In this document: positions 1 to 6,644 of the stretch, one piece after another
Layout of the letters: each line of letters begins with the position of its first letter
How positions within the stretch are numbered: position 1 is the stretch's first letter
Source: Bacilli bacterium
GTDB lineage: Bacteria; Bacillota_I; Bacilli_A; RF39; UBA660
Length of the DNA stretch: 12,495 nucleotides
Reading direction: 5' to 3'
Assembly (NCBI GenBank): GCA_017888105.1
Contig: JAGHGS010000055.1
Location: forward strand, 1-12,495
Notes under the pieces: model-generated
Seen by the model: the letters and a program-made list of their open reading frames with translations, nothing else
Databases searched by the model: none
What the model was told of the DNA's origin: nothing
Made by a program: the position numbers and the translations under genes

Positions 1-755
1 AATTCTTGTTGGATAAATTCTTTGGTAGCATATCCGATACCAAAACCAGCAATCACTAAATCCATGATTAAATTATAACTAACTACTTCTAATTGTGGTT
101 TTAAATCTGTCTTATTTTCTTTTAAATATTTATTTAGAAAAGCTCTGGTATTAGAAGGATATTTTTGAAATATTAAAGGATATTGTTCTAAATCTTTTAA
201 ATGGATTTTTCCTTTTGTTAAATCATAATATTTTTTATTACCAACAAAGATATCATGTACATCTTGGATAGGAATTATTTTTAAGTCTTTTGTTTCATTC
301 ATAGGCATATTTAATACTAGCACATCTAGATTTCCATTCCGCAGATCTTTTAATAAATTCGTTGTTAAATTGTTGATAATTTCTATTTCTATTTTAGGAT
401 ATGTTTCATGGAATTTTTCTAAATAAGGCATTACAATATGTTTGCAAACAGTGGTGGATGCACCAATTCTAATGATCCCACTTTCTAAATTTTTTAAATT
501 AGATAATGCATTTTCTCCATTTGTTATACTATCCATTCCCGTTTTTACGTACTCAAAAAGTAAATTTCCTTCTTCTGTTAGAATAACTCCATGTTTTGTT
601 CTTGTAAATAAACTTACACCCAAAGCTTCTTCTAATCTTTTTATTTGAGATGTTATCGCCGGTTGAGATATATATAAAATATTAGATGATGCAGAAATAC
701 TACCCGTTTTTGCTACAGTGTAAAAGGTGCGATAAAGTTCTAAATTAATATTCAT
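1..755 (-). CDS. LysR-type transcriptional regulator (3' end cut by window edge)
   Basis: The reading frame starts at ATG 755-753 and stays open to the window edge, giving about 251 residues of a family that usually has 290-300, so the C-terminal tail lies outside. The start is supported by an AAGGAG Shine-Dalgarno at 766-771. Residues 1-60 form the LysR winged helix-turn-helix: LELYRTFYTVAKTGSISASS, then SQPAITSQIKRLEEALGVSLF and a T-x-x-G-x-x-LT wing. From about residue 90 (IRIGASTTVCKHIVMPYL) the type 2 periplasmic-binding-like effector domain follows, including the typical GFGIGY segment near the cut end. Family members bind DNA as tetramers at T-N11-A sites and often control a divergent gene and themselves; here the divergent neighbour starts at 845. 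The effector cannot be told from sequence. The family call is very secure; the target is inferred. Confidence 0.95.
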   Translation of the reverse strand, partial: MNINLELYRTFYTVAKTGSISASSNILYISQPAITSQIKRLEEALGVSLFTRTKHGVILTEEGNLLFEYVKTGMDSITNGENALSNLKNLESGIIRIGASTTVCKHIVMPYLEKFHETYPKIEIEIINNLTTNLLKDLRNGNLDVLVLNMPMNETKDLKIIPIQDVHDIFVGNKKYYDLTKGKIHLKDLEQYPLIFQKYPSNTRAFLNKYLKENKTDLKPQLEVVSYNLIMDLVIAGFGIGYATKEFIQQE

Positions 756-800
756 AATATAAATTCTCCTTATATTTAATATAAATAATATATATTTTAT

Positions 801-823
801 TTATATCATAAATCGAGATATAA
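801..823. promoter_or_regulatory. Candidate LysR-type operator (inverted repeat with T-N11-A core)
   Basis: A perfect 7-bp inverted repeat, TTATATC-N9-GATATAA, fills 801-807 and 817-823. Its core reads ATC-N9-GAT, which contains the T-N11-A pattern (T806, A818) known for LysR family boxes. It spans the spacer and -10 region of the regulator's own promoter and ends on the -10 box of the divergent gene. Binding here could repress the regulator itself and switch the gene at 845. AT-rich DNA yields such repeats by chance, so the regulatory role is inferred from position. Confidence 0.5.
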
Positions 824-824
824 T
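819..824 (+). promoter_or_regulatory. Predicted -10 box of the divergent gene at 845
   Basis: A perfect TATAAT lies 7 bases before the AGAGGTG Shine-Dalgarno of the downstream gene. No good -35 hexamer is seen 16-18 bases upstream (796-801 reads TTTATT), which is what an activator-dependent promoter would look like. The implied leader is only about 14 bases. Confidence 0.4.
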
Positions 825-844
825 GCAATTAGAGGTGAAGTTTT

Positions 845-1615
845 ATGGATGAAATAAATAAGAAAAGCACACTATTAGATGAATATCAAAATGTTATGAC
901 TAATTATAATGAGGCTTTAGATGCGAAAAAATTATTACTTGATAGGCAAAAAGAAGAAATGGATGCCATTGCTGAAAAATACCGTTTACCACTTAAAAAC
1001 TCTGAACAATACATAAAAAACAATTTACAAGCAGTTCACGATTTTAGTGATATGATTATAGATTATTCCACTTTTAACGAATCAATGATTTCTAATGCTA
1101 TATGCTTGCTCATTCATATTGTTGAAGAACAAAATTTTCAATACCAAAAAGCATATTATTATATTGGATATCTATTTTATGGTCTTTGGGGTGGACAGGG
1201 CGAAGAAAGATTTCATTTAATGAATGTTAGATTGATTATTAATGAGAAAAAAAGACAAGAAGAATATTATCGGCCTTTATATGAAAAAGATGAAGTCATG
1301 GAACTAGTAAATACTGGAGAGGCAATATTACTTCAAAAGGTAGGGTATTCTATTCCTAAAAAAGATGGCAAAATCATTTTCTATTTTTTAGATGATAACC
1401 ATAATATAACTAGCTCTTCTGATTTCGGTAGATTTGATTATGTCAAAAATTTTATTGATTTTGTCATTCAATACCGTTTTTCTCATGATTTAAAAGAAAT
1501 ATCGAGTGATGATATTGTTTTATGTATGCAATTATTTTTGCAGAATAATAAAGACTTAATTGTAAGTAATTATGTCTCTAGAACTCAAAGTAGAATATTA
1601 GAATTATCTTTATAG
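845..1615 (+). CDS. Unrecognised 256-aa protein, divergent from the LysR-type regulator
   Basis: I do not recognise this family. The start ATG 845 is supported by AGAGGTGAAG at 831-840. Residues about 5-50 are rich in E, K, Q and L and probably form a coiled coil or long helix. A mostly helical, aromatic-rich centre follows (about residues 75-115, with YQKAYYYIGYLFYGLWGGQG); it is not a clean membrane span. Residues about 155-185 look like beta strands (VGYSIPKKDGKIIFYFLDD), and the tail is helical. There is no signal peptide, so a cytoplasmic location is likely. Its position opposite a LysR-type regulator, with a shared operator-like repeat, suggests it is that regulator's target. Read-through into the gene at 1825 is possible, since no good plus-strand terminator is seen between them. 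The gene is surely real; its function is unknown. Confidence 0.85.
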   Translation: MDEINKKSTLLDEYQNVMTNYNEALDAKKLLLDRQKEEMDAIAEKYRLPLKNSEQYIKNNLQAVHDFSDMIIDYSTFNESMISNAICLLIHIVEEQNFQYQKAYYYIGYLFYGLWGGQGEERFHLMNVRLIINEKKRQEEYYRPLYEKDEVMELVNTGEAILLQKVGYSIPKKDGKIIFYFLDDNHNITSSSDFGRFDYVKNFIDFVIQYRFSHDLKEISSDDIVLCMQLFLQNNKDLIVSNYVSRTQSRILELSL

Positions 1616-1640
1616 TTCCATATTATTGTTGATTAAAGCA

Positions 1641-1663
1641 TTTAAAAAGCACCCTAAGGTGCT
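1641..1663 (-). terminator. Intrinsic terminator left over from a lost permease gene
   Basis: On the minus strand, AGCACC-TTAG-GGTGCT forms a 6-bp hairpin followed by TTTTTAAA, a good intrinsic terminator. It sits directly after the TAG stop of the permease remnant (1662-1664) and closely resembles the hairpin after the intact permease gene (2814-2837). On the plus strand the hairpin is followed by ATTCTACTG, so it should work poorly for the gene ending at 1615. Confidence 0.6.
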
Positions 1664-1750
1664 ATTCTACTGATTTTAAAGATTCAACCATGCCATCTTC
1701 TATTTGTTATTATTTGGCAATTATAAGGGAGAAAAAGATAACTGAAAAAT
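1662..1750 (-). pseudogene. Decayed 3' end of a second FtsX-type ABC permease gene
   Basis: Read on the minus strand, this stretch encodes MVESLKSVE followed by TAG, the same C-terminus as the intact permease at 2839-5898. The 28 bases 1664-1691 match 2841-2868 exactly. Further towards the 5' side, similarity continues with gaps: CAAATA-(A/T)-TAACAAAT and TTATA-(A/G)-TT are shared with the last membrane helix of the intact copy, after an apparent deletion of about 11 bases and an insertion of about 2 bases. In the remnant's reading frame in-frame TAA codons appear, so it is broken. Similarity fades near 1750. No start or other part of the gene is present. It is best read as what is left of a tandem or ancestral permease copy; the promoter of the 1825 gene now lies just beyond it. 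The outer limit is approximate. Confidence 0.65.
1664..1691. repeat. Direct repeat, copy 1 (28 bp, permease 3' end)
   Basis: These 28 bases are identical to 2841-2868 and in the same orientation. Together with the similar hairpin next to each copy they bracket the unrecognised gene at 1825-2772. Confidence 0.85.
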
Positions 1751-1764
1751 GATTGAAAAATTGC

Positions 1765-1793
1765 TTTACTTCTAGCATTTTCTTTGGTACAAT
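1765..1793 (+). promoter_or_regulatory. Predicted extended -10 promoter of the 315-aa gene
   Basis: TTTACT (1765-1770, four of six consensus bases) and TACAAT (1788-1793) are 17 bases apart. TGG directly before the -10 box gives an extended -10 (TG-N). The leader would be about 25 bases. Confidence 0.6.
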
Positions 1794-1824
1794 ATGGCTT
1801 ATTACATGAAGGAAGGTTGAAGTT

Positions 1825-2772
1825 ATGACAAGCTTAAAAGATGAATTAACAGTTGATGATTTAATTGTAGAGTATATGTTATATAAGATGGGAAATGGAT
1901 ATGAGCCTAGTTTTTTGACATCTGAGTTTCTTCATTTTCTTCAATATTTTGAAAGTAAACAAAAGGTAGGCGATTCTTTATATGATGGAAAGCAATTGTT
2001 TGAAAGATTTTTTGCAAGAAAGGCTGAAAAAGATTGGTATAAGATTGTAGATTGGCACACACTAGATAGGGCCTTTATTCCACGTATGGATATGATCTAT
2101 AGTGAAAAAGATAATGATTTTTTAATTAAAGCTAATTATCAATTTACTTATGAAAATACTTATTTTAAAAAACATGGTAAAAAAGAAGAAATTAAAAATA
2201 TTATTCAAGAATTTTTAAAAAATAAACCCAAAAGAAAAATCGATGAATCAATTAAAGTGGATGATGACGAATCAGCTATCGGGAAATATTATGCAGTAGA
2301 AATTATTAAACAAATTTGGGATTGTTATGTTAGAGGTTTAATCGAAATACATCAGTGGCCTGAACAATGTAGAGATATAAACAAATTTTTATTAGAAATA
2401 GATTTAGCTCCTATCATTGGACTTGTTTCTCCAAAATCAAATTTTTTAGAATTATATCAAGTTATTTCCCGCAGAATTGCAATTTTATATCATCAAGATA
2501 AAAAATTAAAAATCAGTCAATCTGGTATGCCTTTAGCAGAAGCAAATTATAAATTACTTATAAGTGGGTATGAAAAAATGTTTAATATTGCTTTTGGAGA
2601 TTATAAAAAATCACTTTCGATTGATTTAGAAAAGATGACTTTTAGGGAGACTCATGAAGTTGCTGGATTTTATGATTGGTGGGATGATACTGATACTGTT
2701 ACGAATACAATTTCAGTTGGAAGTGAGCAATCATTAAAATTAGTGAGAAGCTTGGATGGCAATCAAAATTGA
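1825..2772 (+). CDS. Unrecognised 315-aa cytoplasmic protein
   Basis: I do not recognise this family. ATG 1825 follows AAGGAAGGTTGAAG at about 1810-1822, and an extended -10 promoter lies upstream. The N-terminal part (about residues 1-130) is helical and aromatic-rich. A basic, lysine-rich linker (about 130-150, ending in KNKPKRK) leads to a second helical part (about 155-290) with the sequences IKQIWDCYVRGLIEIHQWPEQC and NFLELYQVISRRIAILYHQ. Residues near 280 hold an acidic WWDD cluster (FYDWWDDTDT). No signal peptide or membrane helix is seen. The basic linker could contact nucleic acid, but that is only a guess. The gene stands alone between a permease remnant and the intact permease, with its own promoter and a terminator overlapping its stop codon. 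This isolated setting is compatible with acquired or lineage-specific DNA, although base composition looks like its neighbours. Confidence 0.85.
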   Translation: MTSLKDELTVDDLIVEYMLYKMGNGYEPSFLTSEFLHFLQYFESKQKVGDSLYDGKQLFERFFARKAEKDWYKIVDWHTLDRAFIPRMDMIYSEKDNDFLIKANYQFTYENTYFKKHGKKEEIKNIIQEFLKNKPKRKIDESIKVDDDESAIGKYYAVEIIKQIWDCYVRGLIEIHQWPEQCRDINKFLLEIDLAPIIGLVSPKSNFLELYQVISRRIAILYHQDKKLKISQSGMPLAEANYKLLISGYEKMFNIAFGDYKKSLSIDLEKMTFRETHEVAGFYDWWDDTDTVTNTISVGSEQSLKLVRSLDGNQN

Positions 2773-2793
2773 TTGCTCTTTCTATTTATTTTT
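2759..2793 (+). terminator. Intrinsic terminator overlapping the stop codon of the 315-aa gene
   Basis: GCAATCAA (2759-2766) and TTGATTGC (2769-2776) are perfect complements around a 2-base centre (in practice a 7-bp stem with a 4-base loop). A T-rich run with few interruptions follows to about 2793. The stop codon TGA is 2770-2772, so the last four codons and the stop are inside the hairpin. Confidence 0.6.
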
Positions 2794-2813
2794 CAAATGA
2801 TATAGATTATTAT

Positions 2814-2837
2814 AAAAGCACCAACAGGGGTGCTTTT
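2814..2837 (-). terminator. Intrinsic terminator of the ABC exporter operon, probably bidirectional
   Basis: AAAAGCACC and GGTGCTTTT form a perfect 9-bp stem with a 6-base loop. It begins one base after the permease stop codon (2839-2841). The A and T flanks make it symmetric, so it can also back up termination of the plus-strand gene ending at 2772. A closely similar hairpin follows the permease remnant at 1648-1663. Confidence 0.75.
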
Positions 2838-2838
2838 G

Positions 2839-5800
2839 TTATTCTACTGATTTTAAAGATTCAACCATATCGATTTTCTTTAATTTTTGATTTGTTAATA
2901 TTTGAACTATAATTGTAAATAAAATGATAATTAAGAATGAATAAATATAACTTGGCCATAAAATACTATGCAAGAATAAAATATTATCTGTTTCAGCTAC
3001 ATTTATAACATACATATGTAAGAATATTCCAGCGACTAAACCTAAAAGAATTCCAAAAATTGTTAAGAATAAAGTTTCTCTATAAACATAACTAGATACT
3101 TCTTTATCATAGAATCCTAATACTTTTAATGTTGATATTTCTCTTATTCTCTCAGCAATATTAATGGTTGTTAAATTATATAGAACAATGAATGCTAACA
3201 TACATGATGCTCCGATAATAAGTAAAACAATTAAGTTTAATCCTCCTACCATATTATCAAATATTTCTATATTATCTTCTGTAAAATTAATGGTACTTGT
3301 AAGTCCTGCATCCATCCACTTGCTTGCTAATTCATCATGATTTATATTATCATCTAAATTAGCCATAATCATATTGTATTTTAGTTCTGTTTCAAAATAT
3401 TTTTCATATGTTGCTTTGTTCATATAGACATAATGCATTGTATAGTTCTCAACAATTTCAGATACTGGTAATACAACTAATTCATTGCTACTACTTCTTT
3501 TTTTAATAAAATCACCAATTTGAATGTCTAGTAGGTTTGCCATTTTTTCACTAATTATTACACCATCATCTGGAAATATAAATTCATCATTTACTTTACT
3601 ATTAAAAGTAATAAATTTATTGATATCGCTCGGATTTGATAAAGCGATCAAATACACATCATGGGTTAAATCTTTGGCTTCAAAAGTAAAAGATGCTTGA
3701 TAAATTGGCATATATTCTGTAATATGATCTTCTTGTAATTTTGCTGTCATATCATTTGTTAAATTAGTAAAATTATTTTGTAATACAAATAATGCATCAT
3801 AATGATTGATTTTACCATATTGAAGATCTGCTAAACTGCTAATACTATCTCTTAGACCAAAGCCTGTTAGAAGTAAAGCGGTTGATCCCACTACACCTAA
3901 AACTGTCATGATAATTCTTTTTTTATAGCGGAACATATTTCTTGCTGTTACTTTACCAGTAAAAGATAGTCTTTTCCATAAAAACTTGATATGTTCTAAA
4001 AATACTTTTTTACCAGCTTTTGGAGCAGCAGGTCTTAAAATAGTAGCTGGTACATTTTTTAATTCTTTTAAACAAGAGATGATAGCGATCAGTGACATTA
4101 AACCTAAAGTAATTAGAATTATGATAAAGAATGGTAATAATTTCATATTAATTTCTAATTTTGGTAAAATATAGTTTGCATGATAAATACTATATATGAC
4201 ATTTGGTATTAGAGTATAACCAATTAATAACCCTATGGTAACACCAATTACAGTAGCAAAGAAAATATAAAATAGATATCCATTGATAATACTAAAATTA
4301 CCATATCCTAATGAAGTGAGTGTTCCAATTTCGCCACGTTCTTCTTCCACCATTCGATTCATCGTATTAAAACACATTAGAGCCACAACAATAATAAAGA
4401 AAATTGGGAAAATACCTGCAATAGCATCTACTTTCATAGCATCATCCCATACACTGGAATAACCATTATTATCCGTTCGATCCAATAAGTACCATTCTGG
4501 TTTTTCTATTTTCTCTAATTGTGCTTTAGCATCCGCAATTTGTTTTTCTACTTCCGCTTTTTTTTCATTTAAAGTATTTAATCCATTTAAATATTCTTCG
4601 TATCCTTTATCTAATTCCTGTTCATTCGTAGCAATTTGACTTCGAGCTTGTTCTATTTCTGCTCTAGCACTACTAATTTTGGTTTTTAATTCTTTTTCGC
4701 TATTTTCAATTTCTGTTTTACTAGTATTTAGTGTATCTCTCGTCGTAATTAAAGTTTCTAAGTTATTCTTTTCTATTTTTAAATTATCTAAAGCAGCTTT
4801 GGTTGCACTATAATTTGGATCTGTTTCTGGAAGTGTGCTTAGAATTTGTTCTAAATTGGCAATTTCTGTATTTAATGTAGTCAAACTGGAATCTAACGTA
4901 TTTTCTGTTAATCCTAAAGATGATAAGGTATTTATAAAGACATTATAATTTTCTTCCCATGATGCTTTAGCATTATTAATTTGGACTATTCCATTTTTTT
5001 CTTCTTCATTTAGCTTTTTTTCATTTTGCATTAATTCATTTTTGGCATCATTTATTTCATTTCTGCCACTATTAATTTCTGATAAAGCATTATTTAATTC
5101 TGTCTCAGCTTTTTTAATTTCTTCATTTGCTTCATTTTCTATTTTGCGAATTTCAATCGTTGCTTCTTCTAGTATTTCTTCATATCTTTTTGTTTCTCTA
5201 ATTGGTTTTAATTCTTCTAATTCTTTTAATAATAAATTGGTAACTTCTTCATATCCATCTTCATATGCTACCTCTTCTAAAGAATTTTTAGCTGTCAAAT
5301 AGATTTCTGTGTAATATTTTAAATCAAAATTACTTCTTGGAACATAAATAAACGTTTCTAATTCTCCTGTACCAATGCTTGCTATTCCCATTTTCCTGCT
5401 TAAATAAAGAGGAGAATCTGCGAGTCCTACCACCGTATATTCTTGCGTTGTTAAAATACCCTCTTGAGACATTTTGGTAATTTTCAAAACATCCCCTATT
5501 TTATATTTGGTTGCATCGGCGATACATTCATTATTTTTTTCAGGCATTTTTCCTTCTTTTAAAGCAACATTATTTATCTCTTCTTCGATCGCGGATACTC
5601 TTACTTCTTCACCATCTATTAAAACATCTACCGAGTAACTAGGTACTACTTTTTCTATATTTTCTAATGCTTTTAGACTTTCTACATCCTCTTCGGTAAG
5701 GCCACCAGTACTAACTATTTTGAAGTCCATTAAATGATGATCATCATAATAATTATCGAGAGTTAATTGTATATCTGGAGTTGTTTCTCTTAACCCAGCA

Positions 5801-5898
5801 AAAAAACCAACACCTAAAGCTACGATAAATAATACCGATAAAAATCTACCAATATTTTTTCGCATTTTTTGAAAAGAAAGCTTGTACAGAAGACGCAT
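2839..5898 (-). CDS. FtsX/MacB-type ABC transporter permease with long extracytoplasmic coiled coil
   Basis: This is a 1019-aa permease of the COG0577 kind. Membrane segments are seen at about residues 16-36, 493-513, 541-562, 587-609, 661-682, 886-907, 941-963 and 982-1003: two sets of four, each set with one helix, a large extracytoplasmic domain and the three-helix FtsX core. The first outer domain (about 37-490) holds a heptad-rich coiled coil at about 205-465, interrupted near 315-355 by a Thr/Ser/Leu-rich stretch. Cytoplasmic coupling segments EERGEIGTLTSLGYG and ERIREISTLKVLGFY are clear. ATG 5898 forms TAATG with the ATPase stop, suggesting coupled translation; an in-frame TTG at 5904 lies closer to the Shine-Dalgarno (GGAG near 5911-5914) and would add two residues. 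The substrate is unknown: lipid, peptide or antibiotic export, or force transmission to an outer partner, are all possible for this family. Confidence 0.93.
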   Translation of the reverse strand: MRLLYKLSFQKMRKNIGRFLSVLFIVALGVGFFAGLRETTPDIQLTLDNYYDDHHLMDFKIVSTGGLTEEDVESLKALENIEKVVPSYSVDVLIDGEEVRVSAIEEEINNVALKEGKMPEKNNECIADATKYKIGDVLKITKMSQEGILTTQEYTVVGLADSPLYLSRKMGIASIGTGELETFIYVPRSNFDLKYYTEIYLTAKNSLEEVAYEDGYEEVTNLLLKELEELKPIRETKRYEEILEEATIEIRKIENEANEEIKKAETELNNALSEINSGRNEINDAKNELMQNEKKLNEEEKNGIVQINNAKASWEENYNVFINTLSSLGLTENTLDSSLTTLNTEIANLEQILSTLPETDPNYSATKAALDNLKIEKNNLETLITTRDTLNTSKTEIENSEKELKTKISSARAEIEQARSQIATNEQELDKGYEEYLNGLNTLNEKKAEVEKQIADAKAQLEKIEKPEWYLLDRTDNNGYSSVWDDAMKVDAIAGIFPIFFIIVVALMCFNTMNRMVEEERGEIGTLTSLGYGNFSIINGYLFYIFFATVIGVTIGLLIGYTLIPNVIYSIYHANYILPKLEINMKLLPFFIIILITLGLMSLIAIISCLKELKNVPATILRPAAPKAGKKVFLEHIKFLWKRLSFTGKVTARNMFRYKKRIIMTVLGVVGSTALLLTGFGLRDSISSLADLQYGKINHYDALFVLQNNFTNLTNDMTAKLQEDHITEYMPIYQASFTFEAKDLTHDVYLIALSNPSDINKFITFNSKVNDEFIFPDDGVIISEKMANLLDIQIGDFIKKRSSSNELVVLPVSEIVENYTMHYVYMNKATYEKYFETELKYNMIMANLDDNINHDELASKWMDAGLTSTINFTEDNIEIFDNMVGGLNLIVLLIIGASCMLAFIVLYNLTTINIAERIREISTLKVLGFYDKEVSSYVYRETLFLTIFGILLGLVAGIFLHMYVINVAETDNILFLHSILWPSYIYSFLIIILFTIIVQILTNQKLKKIDMVESLKSVE
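2841..2868. repeat. Direct repeat, copy 2 (28 bp, permease 3' end)
   Basis: This is the intact copy of the 28-bp sequence at 1664-1691. It encodes the C-terminal MVESLKSVE of the permease on the minus strand. Confidence 0.85.
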
Positions 5899-6599
5899 TA
5901 CCAATCAAGCTCCTTTACATTCTTTGGCTTTTTATTTATTTTAATTTCTTCTATTGTTCCATTTTTTAGACGAATTACTTTGTCGGCTATCTCAGAGATA
6001 ATCGCATTATGAGTAATAATTATCGTTGTCATTCCCAGTTCTCGGCATGATTTTTGAAGTAATTCTAGTATTTTAATGCCTGTTTTTGAATCAAGAGCTC
6101 CCGTTGGTTCATCACATAATAATAATTTAGGATTTTTCGCGATTGCTCTTGCTATAGCAACCCGTTGTTGTTCGCCTCCTGATAATTGAGCCGGGAAATT
6201 ATTCATTCGGTCTTTTAGTCCAACTTCTCCTAGTACTTTTTCCGGTTTTAAAGGATTTTTACAAATTTGAACAGCTAATTCTACATTTTCTAAAGCAGTT
6301 AAATTTTGAACTAAATTATAAAATTGAAAAACAAAACCAATGCTATTTCTGCGATAAGTAATTAATTGTTTTCTATTATAAGAAGTGATATCCTCCCCAT
6401 CGACAATAATATGTCCGGAAGTCGCATTATCCATTCCTCCTAAAAGATTTAGTATGGTTGTTTTTCCAGCTCCACTTGGACCTAGTATTACTACTAATTC
6501 TCCTTTTTCAATTGTAAAAGATACATCGTGAGCAGCAATAATTTTAATACTTCCCATAATATATTCTTTTTTTATGTTTTTTAGTTCAATATAACTCAT
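5898..6599 (-). CDS. ABC transporter ATP-binding protein, MacB/LolD class
   Basis: A 233-aa ATPase of the usual length with every key motif: Walker A GPSGAGKTT at residues 40-48, Q-loop glutamine 92, signature LSGGEQQRVAIARA from 139, Walker B LLLCDEP at 159-165, D-loop GALD at 167-170 and switch histidine 197. The LSGGEQQRVAIARAIA form and short length are typical of ATPases paired with FtsX-type permeases. ATG 6599 has a strong AGGAGG at 6605-6610. The stop overlaps the permease start (TAATG), so the two are surely one operon and one complex at the cytoplasmic membrane. ATP binding would move the transmembrane helices of the permease and its outer coiled coil. The C-terminal tail after residue 210 is lysine-rich. 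Confidence 0.96.
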   Translation of the reverse strand: MSYIELKNIKKEYIMGSIKIIAAHDVSFTIEKGELVVILGPSGAGKTTILNLLGGMDNATSGHIIVDGEDITSYNRKQLITYRRNSIGFVFQFYNLVQNLTALENVELAVQICKNPLKPEKVLGEVGLKDRMNNFPAQLSGGEQQRVAIARAIAKNPKLLLCDEPTGALDSKTGIKILELLQKSCRELGMTTIIITHNAIISEIADKVIRLKNGTIEEIKINKKPKNVKELDW

Positions 6600-6610
6600 A
6601 AAATCCTCCT

Positions 6611-6629
6611 ATTATGATTATAACATAAT
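6611..6629. promoter_or_regulatory. Palindrome covering the -10 box of the ABC operon
   Basis: ATTATG (6611-6616) and CATAAT (6624-6629) are perfect inverted repeats separated by 7 bases that hold most of the -10 box. Its centre lies on the -10, where a dimeric repressor would block polymerase. No dedicated regulator is next to the operon, and AT-rich palindromes arise by chance, so this is only a candidate operator. Confidence 0.3.
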
Positions 6630-6644
6630 TTTCTTATTCTTCAA
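6617..6644 (-). promoter_or_regulatory. Predicted promoter of the ABC exporter operon
   Basis: On the minus strand, TTGAAG (6639-6644) and TATAAT (6617-6622) are 16 bases apart, and TGT before the -10 box gives an extended -10. The -35 box lies in the last codons of the pentapeptide-repeat gene. The -10 box ends only 6 bases before the AGGAGG site, so the leader would be about 10 bases long. Confidence 0.6.

Larger units (their letters stand above)
800..828 (-). promoter_or_regulatory. Predicted promoter of the LysR-type regulator gene
   Basis: On the minus strand, TTGCAT (823-828) and TATAAA (800-805) are separated by exactly 17 bases, a good match to a housekeeping sigma-A promoter. The predicted leader is about 38 bases and contains the AAGGAG site. 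The -35 box overlaps the -10 box of the opposing gene, so the two directions should compete. Confidence 0.6.

Noticed and set aside
442..648. Plus-strand open frame of 68 codons
   Set aside because: It is antisense to the LysR-type gene, has no Shine-Dalgarno, and its product shows no sensible domain.
1648..1663. Hairpin as a plus-strand terminator for the 256-aa gene
   Set aside because: The plus-strand sequence after the stem is not T-rich; the T tract is on the minus-strand side, which fits the permease remnant.
1616..1824. Small RNA or riboswitch in the longest intergenic gap
   Set aside because: Apart from the permease remnant, its terminator and the promoter of the next gene, no conserved structured element is recognisable.
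1825..2772. The 315-aa gene as a transposase or integrase between target-site repeats
   Set aside because: No catalytic motif of a known recombinase is visible and no terminal inverted repeats were found; the direct repeats are explained by permease homology.
3986..5302. Plus-strand open frames at 3986-4174 and 5042-5302
   Set aside because: Both are antisense to the permease; the second mirrors its low-complexity coiled-coil codons.
1..6599. LysR-type regulator controlling the ABC exporter
   Set aside because: Two unrelated genes on the other strand lie between them, and the LysR-like repeat is at 801-823, not at the exporter promoter.
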